From CAYGWP01 sp964353455 (lineage in GTDB: Bacteria; Planctomycetota; Phycisphaerae; FEN-1346), in assembly GCA_964353455.1 (NCBI GenBank), contig CAYGWP010000564.1, positions 1 to 6,524 on the forward strand: a stretch of 6,524 nt of DNA. The letters run 5' to 3'. Every line of letters begins with the position of its first letter. Within the stretch, counting starts at the first letter, position 1. Both the position numbers and the translations under genes were made by a program. This document shows positions 1 through 5,195 of this stretch, in pieces. The notes under the pieces were generated by a model. It made no database searches, was not told the DNA's origin, and was given only the letters and a program-made list of their open reading frames with translations.

Positions 1-50
1 CTGGTCCGACACGACAGGGATGCGCTAGCACTCCAGCGCGGCATCGCGTG

Positions 51-692
51 ATGACGAGTGGCATGCCCACGGCGCTACTACCGTGGGCATGCACTGCACT
101 GAGGGCCTGTGCGCCGGCCCGGCGGCAGACCGGATTCACGCTCCTGGAGATTCTGCTGGCGCTGATGCTCCTGGGGCTGCTGCTGGGCGTTGCGGCGATC
201 AACTTCGGGGCCTTCCGCAACAGCCGGGCGCTGGAGGAAGGGGCCTCGCAGATGGAGACGGCCCTGCGCATGGGGCGGGCCGAGGCCGCCAACCAAGGAC
301 GCCGCGTCCGCATCGCCTTCGCCGAAGAGAGCGGCGCCGTCCTGGTCCTCTGGGAGCCTGAGCCGCTGGCCGAGCCTGGCAGGTTCATCCCCTACGACGC
401 CTGCACGTGGGACGATTATCTGACGACGGAGGGGGTGCGGATCGAGCGGTGCCAACTCGTCGGCGCCAGCATCCACCGGCCTGCCGACTGGGCCGACGGA
501 AGCGGAGGCACGCCGGCCGAGTCCGCCCTGGAGGCCATCACGTTCGAGCCGGACGGGTCCAGCGACTCCGCCGTCATCGAGTTGTCGGCAATCGACGTTA
601 CGGATGTCAGACGCGCGGTGGTTGAGATTGACGGTGTGACGGGCACCATCATCAGCCGCATCCTTACGTCGGAAGAAGTTGCGGGCCAGTAA
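51..692 (+). CDS. gspH: Type II secretion minor pseudopilin GspH (FimT/GspH family)
   Basis: This is a minor pseudopilin of the T2SS pseudopilus, inserted in the inner membrane by its N-terminal helix and cleaved and N-methylated by the prepilin peptidase. A textbook prepilin site is visible: QTG|FTLLEILLAL, cleavage after Gly28, Glu at mature +5, then a hydrophobic helix of about 22 residues. The mature part is about 185 aa and shows the GspH pattern: a helix with paired small/charged residues (LRMGRAEAANQG), then beta-rich sequence with ITFEPDG and a final VVEIDGVTGTI strand pair. Mature length is in the family range. The start is uncertain. ATG51 gives a long 28-residue leader, has no clear Shine-Dalgarno, and its first codons are the hairpin repeat; GTG48 and ATG63 are alternatives. 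The frame is open to the left edge of the window. ATG51 overlaps a TGA (49-51) in another frame by one base, which may reflect coupling to an upstream gene such as gspG. Confidence 0.82.
   Translation: MTSGMPTALLPWACTALRACAPARRQTGFTLLEILLALMLLGLLLGVAAINFGAFRNSRALEEGASQMETALRMGRAEAANQGRRVRIAFAEESGAVLVLWEPEPLAEPGRFIPYDACTWDDYLTTEGVRIERCQLVGASIHRPADWADGSGGTPAESALEAITFEPDGSSDSAVIELSAIDVTDVRRAVVEIDGVTGTIISRILTSEEVAGQ
57..97. repeat. Hairpin-forming inverted repeat (REP-like) at the 5' end of gspH
   Basis: The arms at 61-72 (GCATGCCCACGG) and 81-92 (CCGTGGGCATGC) are perfect 12-bp reverse complements around an 8-nt loop (CGCTACTA). With one bulged base the stem can extend outward, because AGTG at 57-60 can pair with CACT at 92-95. 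There is no T-run after it, so it does not look like an intrinsic terminator. Its compact symmetric form resembles dispersed palindromic repeats found between genes in GC-rich genomes. That resemblance is from memory; no second copy is in this window. It lies over codons 3-15 of gspH if translation starts at 51. Confidence 0.8.
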
Positions 693-738
693 GCATCGTT
701 TAGCCGCGAGTCGAAGACGAGCGCGTTCATTAAGACAC

Positions 739-745
739 GAAGGGA
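739..745 (+). promoter_or_regulatory. Candidate Shine-Dalgarno for gspI (TTG 754)
   Basis: GAAGGGA at 739-745 contains AGGGA, placed 8 nt before the in-frame TTG at 754. The only other in-frame start codon in this stretch, TTG at 679, overlaps gspH and has GGAAGA only 2 nt away, which is too close. This decides for 754, although neither start is strong. Confidence 0.4.
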
Positions 746-777
746 ATTGCGGATTGCGGATTGCGAATTGCGGATTT
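746..777. repeat. 7-bp tandem repeat (ATTGCGG)n between gspH and gspI
   Basis: There are four consecutive 7-mers at 746-752, 753-759, 760-766 and 767-773 (ATTGCGG, ATTGCGG, ATTGCGA, ATTGCGG), followed by a partial ATTT. The 7-bp period is not a multiple of three and the base composition is richer in A+T than the flanking genes, so this looks non-coding in origin. It nevertheless lies in the open frame that runs into gspI, and it contains the TTG at 754 that is the best in-frame gspI start. Similar short G-C-G-G-A-T-T arrays are, from memory, common between genes in some uncultured planctomycete-like genomes. Confidence 0.75.
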
Positions 778-1251
778 ACAGCAACTGCGCGGCGCTGTGT
801 TAGCCGCCCGCCTCGGCGGACGCGGGCGGTTAGTGCGCGCGCCGTCGCCTTGCTCGAAGTGGTGCTCGCCCTTGCGGTGTTCTTCGGCGTGGCGGTGGCG
901 ATCCTGGGCGGCCTCAGCATGTGCATGCGGTCGGCGCGTCAGGTGCGGCAGGAAGCCCAGGCGGCCGACCTGGCCGTCACGCTCCTTTCGGAGATCCAGT
1001 TGGGCCTCGTCCAGATCGCCGACGCCGGCCCGACCCCTTTCGAGGACCCATACGCGGAATGGACATGGCAGACCGTCGCCACGCCCGTCGAGACGCTGAT
1101 CGAGGGGGCCGACCTGACGCAGGTTGAGATCATAGTCAGGAACCCTGGCAACGGATACACGTTTCGGCTGTACCAGTTGCTGCCTGGCGCGGAGGAAGAG
1201 ACGCCCGGCGGCACGACGGCGATGGCGGCCGATTCCGGAGAGACGCCATGA
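754..1251 (+). CDS. gspI: Type II secretion minor pseudopilin GspI-like, with an unusual leader
   Basis: GspI forms the quasi-helical tip of the pseudopilus with GspJ and GspK. The membrane helix VALLEVVLALAVFFGVAVAI has Glu at +5 as expected. The mature part is about 135 aa and matches GspI style: AADLAVTLLSEIQLGL, then the aromatic strand EWTWQTVATP, then LTQVEIIVRNPG. The leader is odd. Residue -1 is Ala, not the near-invariant Gly, and +1 is Val, not Phe. The codons upstream are two repeats (746-777 and 801-832), with no ATG in frame. The start is placed at TTG754 (30-residue leader, 165 aa in total). TTG679 would give 190 aa and overlap gspH. Possibilities are a functional but divergent leader, or damage by repeat insertion at the 5' end. 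The stop overlaps gspJ by ATGA. Confidence 0.72.
   Translation: MRIANCGFTATARRCVSRPPRRTRAVSARAVALLEVVLALAVFFGVAVAILGGLSMCMRSARQVRQEAQAADLAVTLLSEIQLGLVQIADAGPTPFEDPYAEWTWQTVATPVETLIEGADLTQVEIIVRNPGNGYTFRLYQLLPGAEEETPGGTTAMAADSGETP
801..832. repeat. GC-rich hairpin repeat just upstream of the GspI membrane helix
   Basis: CCGCCCGC at 804-811 and GCGGGCGG at 822-829 are perfect 8-bp reverse complements with a 10-nt loop (CTCGGCGGAC). The stem extends outward by a G-U pair (803/830) and two A-T pairs (802/831 and 801/832), for about 11 pairs. No T-run follows. It ends 11 nt before the codon for mature residue +1 of GspI and is read in frame as Arg/Pro-rich leader. It may be a dispersed repeat or an mRNA stem-loop between pseudopilin genes. 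Confidence 0.65.
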
Positions 1252-1976
1252 GACGCCGCACCCTTCGCGGTTTCACGCTGCTTGAAGTCGTGTTGGCGGT
1301 GACGCTCGCCCTGGCTCTCATGGCGGCGATGCTGACGTTCTACAAGCAGGCGGCCGACGTGCGCGCAATCGTCAAGGAGGCCGCCGAGACGGTAGGCTCA
1401 GAGCGGACCGTGATGAACCTGGTGACGGCCGACGTCCGCGCCGCCCTGGTCTGTAGCCAGGTCGGCTTCGGCGTGGAAGGTAACATCGACGGGATGCGAC
1501 TGGCGACGACGGCACTGCCGGGCGCCACCGTCTGGGCCGTCCAGAGGACAACGGAGGGCCCGGCGGCGCCCGCCGAGCGCGACGTGCAGATCATCGGCTA
1601 TCGCCTGCGCATCACGGAAGACGAGCAGGGGCAGCCGGTCATCGAGGGCCTGGAGCGCACGTACCAGAAGGTTCTCACGGCCAGGACGGCCGAGGAGGGG
1701 AAGGAGATTCTGGGGACGCTGCTGGCACGGCGCTTGAAGTTCCTGCGCCTCCGGTACTGGGACGCCGGAGCGGGGGCCTGGAGCGAGGGGTGGGGCGGGG
1801 GCGACCTGCCTGCGGCCGTCGAGATCGTCCTGGGCATCGAGCCGCTTCCTGAGGGCGTTGAGCCATTGGAATATCCATACGAAACGTTTCGGCGTGTGGT
1901 TTACGTGCCGGCGGGCGCCAAGGCGCCGGGCGGAAGCGCGATCGTGCGCGGCCTCGGCGGGGAAAGCGCGCCATGA
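1248..1976 (+). CDS. gspJ: Type II secretion minor pseudopilin GspJ
   Basis: GspJ is a minor pseudopilin of the T2SS tip complex, anchored in the inner membrane until assembly. It has a short classical leader, MRRRTLRG|FTLLEVVLAV: 8 residues, Gly at -1, Phe at +1 and Glu at +5, followed by a helix of about 20 hydrophobic residues. The total is 242 aa, usual for the family. Family-like features are the region VQIIGYRLRITEDEQGQP (about residues 114-131) and the LARRLKFLRLRYWDAGAGAW stretch, followed by LPAAVEIVLGI near the C-terminus. The start is well supported: GGAG at 1237-1240 lies 7 nt before ATG1248, and this ATG overlaps the gspI stop (ATGA). The same kind of overlap links it to gspK, so the four pseudopilins appear translationally coupled. 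Confidence 0.88.
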   Translation: MRRRTLRGFTLLEVVLAVTLALALMAAMLTFYKQAADVRAIVKEAAETVGSERTVMNLVTADVRAALVCSQVGFGVEGNIDGMRLATTALPGATVWAVQRTTEGPAAPAERDVQIIGYRLRITEDEQGQPVIEGLERTYQKVLTARTAEEGKEILGTLLARRLKFLRLRYWDAGAGAWSEGWGGGDLPAAVEIVLGIEPLPEGVEPLEYPYETFRRVVYVPAGAKAPGGSAIVRGLGGESAP

Positions 1977-3355
1977 CAGCGAGAGGCGTGGTCCTGGTGG
2001 CGGTGCTGGTCGTGACGGCCCTTGTGGTGGTCGTCGCCCTGGGGCTGATGTTCATGATGCGCGCCGAGGTGTCGGCCTCGGCGGCCAACACGCGCGGCGA
2101 GCAAGCCTATGAGGCCGCCGCGAGCGGCCTCGCCCGCGCCACGACGATCCTCAAGGCCTCGGCCGGCGACCCCAAAATCTGGTACGACTACCCCGAAGTC
2201 TTCCTGAACCAGTTCGTCGCCGACGACGGCGCGAACCGGTGGTACTTCACCGTCTATGCCGACCCGGCGGACCCGCAGCAGCGCACGCCGCGCTACGGCC
2301 TCACAGACGAGGCCGGCAAGATCAACCTGAATGTCGTGACGGCCGAGACACTCCTGGGGCTGCCGAACATGTCGAACGAACTCGTCGATTGCCTCATTGA
2401 CTACCGCGACGCCGACAGCGACACCCGCCCCGAAGGCGCGGAGCAGGACTATTACGACCACCTGGAGACCCCGTACGTCATCGCGAACGCCCCCTTGAGC
2501 AGCCTGGAGGAACTCTTCTTCGTCAAGGGTTTCACCGCGCGGATCGTGTACGGCGAAGATGCGAACATGAACGGGATCCTCGACCCGAACGAGGATGACG
2601 GCGACGAGACCTTCCCGCCGGACAATCGCGACGGCGTCCTCGATAAGGGCCTGCGCGCCGTGGCCACCGTCTATTCGAGCGAACGCGACGTCGATAACAA
2701 CCGCCGCCCGCGAGTCAATATCAACGGCGACCCCGACGCCGCCAAGCGCGCGGGCCTGCCGGAGCGCGTCACGCAGTTCATAAAGATGTACCGCGAGGAT
2801 GGGGGGACGTTCCAGCACGCGAGCGACCTCCTGGAGATGCGGCATCAACTCAAGAGCAACCCCAAGAACCAGCCGGGCCTGAAGGCCGGGTCGTGGATCG
2901 AGCCGCAGGTGGGGGCGGCGGAACTGCCCATCATCATGGACCGCCTGACCACGCGCGCGGAGTCGAAGAGGCCCGTCCAGGGCCTCGTGAACGTCAACAC
3001 GGCCCCCGCGGAGGTGCTGGCCGCACTGCCGGGGATGGACCCGAACCTCGCCCAGCAGATCGTCGATGCCCGGCGCGACCTTGACCCCGACGCCAAGAGC
3101 ACGGTGGCCTGGTTATATACGCAGAACCTTCTGGACGCGGCCGCGTTTAAGACGGTGGCGCCGTCCATCACGGCGCGGAGTTTCCAGTATTCCGTGCGAT
3201 GCGTCGGTTTTGGCGTGCCGTGCGGCCGCTACCGTGTGGTGGAGGCCGTGGTCGATTTTTCGGGCAGTGCGCCGCGGGTAGTGTATCTGCGCGACGTCAG
3301 CCGTCTGGGGCCGCCGTTCGCCCTGGACGCCGAATCCATAGAGCGAGGGCAGTGA
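1973..3355 (+). CDS. gspK: Type II secretion pseudopilin-tip protein GspK with EF-hand-like calcium loop
   Basis: GspK is the large minor pseudopilin that caps the pseudopilus with GspI and GspJ. The leader is MTARG|VVLVAVLVVTALVV: Gly at -1 but Ala at +5 instead of Glu, the known hallmark of GspK. The total is 460 aa, somewhat longer than proteobacterial GspK (about 330). Residues 117-147 (INLNVVTAETLLGLPN and on) and 339-370 (VNVNTAPAEVLAALPG and on) are two helix-hairpin-helix/SAM-like elements of the family. Residues 196-207 (DANMNGILDPNE) fit the EF-hand consensus D-x-N-x-N-G-x-L-x-x-x-E, and 217-224 (DNRDGVLD) looks like a second acidic loop. GspK structures are known to bind calcium. 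The start overlaps the gspJ stop by ATGA, with GGGG at 1959-1962. Confidence 0.9.
   Translation: MTARGVVLVAVLVVTALVVVVALGLMFMMRAEVSASAANTRGEQAYEAAASGLARATTILKASAGDPKIWYDYPEVFLNQFVADDGANRWYFTVYADPADPQQRTPRYGLTDEAGKINLNVVTAETLLGLPNMSNELVDCLIDYRDADSDTRPEGAEQDYYDHLETPYVIANAPLSSLEELFFVKGFTARIVYGEDANMNGILDPNEDDGDETFPPDNRDGVLDKGLRAVATVYSSERDVDNNRRPRVNINGDPDAAKRAGLPERVTQFIKMYREDGGTFQHASDLLEMRHQLKSNPKNQPGLKAGSWIEPQVGAAELPIIMDRLTTRAESKRPVQGLVNVNTAPAEVLAALPGMDPNLAQQIVDARRDLDPDAKSTVAWLYTQNLLDAAAFKTVAPSITARSFQYSVRCVGFGVPCGRYRVVEAVVDFSGSAPRVVYLRDVSRLGPPFALDAESIERGQ
3345..3349 (+). promoter_or_regulatory. Shine-Dalgarno that sets the gspL-like start at ATG3358
   Basis: GAGGG lies 8 nt before ATG3358, which follows the gspK stop (TGA 3353-3355) by 2 nt. 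The reading frame stays open upstream to 3199, but that part overlaps gspK and is arginine/proline-rich shadow sequence. ATG3358 is therefore the sensible start. Confidence 0.65.
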
Positions 3356-3357
3356 CC

Positions 3358-5193
3358 ATGACAGGACTCGTGGCAAGGTTCGGGGGCCTGATGCGGCGCG
3401 GTAACCGCCGCTTCAGCGCCATCGATTTCGACAGCCGCCAACTGAGGATCGTGCACGCCGAACAGACTTCCGGCGGCGTCCGGATCGTCAAACTCGCCAC
3501 GGCGGATATGCCCGAGGGCCTGAACCTCACCGACGCGCAGGCCGTGGGCGAGTTCGTCGGCCGGACGCTTGCGCAGATGCACCTGAATAATGCATCTATC
3601 GTCATGAATGTGCCGCGCGGCCAGGCGGTCCTCAAGCCTCTTGTCCTGCCGCCCGTGGCCACGACCGGCGAACTGGCGAGCATGGTCCAGTACCAGGCCG
3701 AGAAGGAACTGTCGTTCCGCCCGTCGGAGGCCGTCATCGACTTCACGCTCGAAAGCCACTACGGCGCCGCCCACGCCGGCGAAGACCACGCCGAGGGGGA
3801 GCACGTCCTGGTGGCGGCCGTCCAGCGCCCCGTCGTGGAGTTCTACCAGAAGGTGGCGGCGGTGGCGGGCGCGCGGCTTCTCAGGCTGGGCCTCAGGCCG
3901 TACGCCAACATGCGGTGCGTTATGGCATACGCCGCGCATGAAGCGCAGGGACGTGTTGCCATTGTCCATATCACGGCCGACGAGGCGGAGATCGACATCT
4001 GCGACGCCGGGGCGGTGACGTTCAGCCGCTCGGCGGTGGTCGCCGTCCCGCCCGCAGGCGGCGAGGAAGCCGCCGCAGCCGAGGCCGCCGCAACCGTCGT
4101 CACCGAAGTCACCCGCAGTCTCCACAGTTACCTGGGCGTGGAGCGAGAGAACATCATCGACGCGATCCTGGTGGCGGGCGGCACGGGCATCGAGTCGCGC
4201 GTGGCCGAGGACCTTGGGCGGCGTCTGGCTGTCCGCTGCGAGATGCTGAACCCCGCGCAGGCGCTGGGCCTGGAAGACGAGGGCCCGGCGGCGTCGGCGT
4301 TCATATCCGCGCTGGGCCTGGCCCTCGGACAGCGGCCGGACGTGAAACTGCCGTTCAACTTCCTCGATCCGAAGCGGGCGCCTGTCCAGCGCGACCTGCG
4401 CAAGATGGCCACGGTCGCCGTCATGGCGGGCCTCGTGGTGGTCCTCGTGGCGGTCCTTGCCGGCGCATCGCTCCATTACTATGCTGCGTCATCGCGCCTG
4501 GCGGCGCTGCGGAGCGAATACAACACGCTTACCGACGGCAACCGCAAGGTCACGGCGCTCGCGAAGCGCGTCGAAACGATCGACTCGTGGGTCCGCGCCG
4601 GCCGCAACTGGCTCGACCACTGGGCATACCTGAGCGAGGCATTCCCGTCGTGCACCGACACGTACATCACGGCCATCAAGACCAATCCGGACGGCTCGGT
4701 GAGTTTCACCGTCAAGGCGCGGTCGAGCGAGGCGATAAACGATCTCAACAAGCGCCTGGAAGCGGCCGGCTACGATTTCAAGGTCGGCCAGGTGAACACC
4801 GGCGCGGACCCGTACGGCTACACGTACGCGACGAGCGTCAAGGTGATCACGAAGCCGACGATGAAGGTGGACCTGGCGTCAATTGCGCCGGCGCCGCGGC
4901 CGGAGGACGATGTGTCGGCGCAGGAGTTCGGCAAACCGCCGGTGGCCGTCGCAAAGGCCGAGACAGGCGCCGCGAAAACGGGAGAACAGCCCGCTGACCC
5001 GGCGGCGGCATACAAGGCATGGCGGCTCAAGATGGAGAAACTCTACAGCCAGAAGCCTCCTTCGTCGCAGGTCGAGGCCCGCCGGGAGTGGGATGCCACT
5101 CTTCAGGCGCTGATGAAGGAGCGCCCGCAGGTCGGTCCCCCGCCGCCCCAGCCGAGCGGTCCGGCGTCCAGCAGGACTTTTCGCCATAATTAA
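3358..5193 (+). CDS. gspL: GspL-like inner-membrane platform protein (PilM-PilN type fusion)
   Basis: 611 aa. It links the cytoplasmic secretion ATPase to the inner-membrane platform. Residues 19 to about 330 form an actin-like PilM/GspL domain: AIDFDSRQLRIVHAE (phosphate-1 region), ASIVMNVPRGQAVLKPLVLP, YQAEKELSFRPSEAVIDF, VAIVHITADEAEIDICDAG, and the adenosine-type motif VAGGTGIES at 272. FNFLDP at 333-338 resembles the INLLP motif by which PilN docks on PilM, here in cis. A membrane helix spans about 350-373. A coiled coil follows (about 375-410), then a PilN-like ferredoxin fold (about 420-500, YITAIKTNPDGSVSFTVKAR). A 110-residue Ala/Pro-rich tail ends with a charged helix from about 552. 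The phosphate-1 loop reads D-F-D-S where PilM has D-x-G-S, so nucleotide binding may be weak or lost, as in GspL. An Ala-rich insert (EEAAAAEAAATVV) lies near residue 240. It could also be called a PilM-PilN fusion. Confidence 0.85.
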   Translation: MTGLVARFGGLMRRGNRRFSAIDFDSRQLRIVHAEQTSGGVRIVKLATADMPEGLNLTDAQAVGEFVGRTLAQMHLNNASIVMNVPRGQAVLKPLVLPPVATTGELASMVQYQAEKELSFRPSEAVIDFTLESHYGAAHAGEDHAEGEHVLVAAVQRPVVEFYQKVAAVAGARLLRLGLRPYANMRCVMAYAAHEAQGRVAIVHITADEAEIDICDAGAVTFSRSAVVAVPPAGGEEAAAAEAAATVVTEVTRSLHSYLGVERENIIDAILVAGGTGIESRVAEDLGRRLAVRCEMLNPAQALGLEDEGPAASAFISALGLALGQRPDVKLPFNFLDPKRAPVQRDLRKMATVAVMAGLVVVLVAVLAGASLHYYAASSRLAALRSEYNTLTDGNRKVTALAKRVETIDSWVRAGRNWLDHWAYLSEAFPSCTDTYITAIKTNPDGSVSFTVKARSSEAINDLNKRLEAAGYDFKVGQVNTGADPYGYTYATSVKVITKPTMKVDLASIAPAPRPEDDVSAQEFGKPPVAVAKAETGAAKTGEQPADPAAAYKAWRLKMEKLYSQKPPSSQVEARREWDATLQALMKERPQVGPPPPQPSGPASSRTFRHN

Positions 5194-5195
5194 CC

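Noticed and set aside
1..51. Tail of an upstream gene such as gspG, ending at TAG 26-28 or TGA 49-51
   Set aside because: Gene order makes a gspG end plausible, and TGA 49-51 would overlap ATG51. However, only 8 or 16 codons are visible and neither tail resembles a GspG C-terminus enough to annotate.
746..777. CRISPR-like array
   Set aside because: The 7-bp units are directly adjacent with no spacers. This is a simple tandem repeat.
801..835. Intrinsic terminator between gspH and gspI
   Set aside because: The stem is GC-rich but no T-run follows, and the downstream genes clearly continue the same operon.
78..926. Long open frame on the minus strand (282 aa)
   Set aside because: It is antisense to gspH and gspI, rich in Arg/Gly/Ala as expected for a high-GC shadow, runs through the non-coding repeats, and has no recognisable domain.
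1901..2848. Long open frame on the minus strand (315 aa)
   Set aside because: It is antisense to the clearly coding gspK. Its His/Val/Arg-rich composition follows from the complementary GC-rich codons.
3199..3357. Upstream extension of the gspL-like gene to 3199
   Set aside because: It overlaps the end of gspK in another frame, the extra residues are Arg/Pro-rich with no family match, and ATG3358 has a good Shine-Dalgarno.
3229..4476. Long open frame on the minus strand (415 aa)
   Set aside because: It is antisense to the PilM-like domain, whose motifs are convincing on the + strand. No domain is visible in the antisense product.
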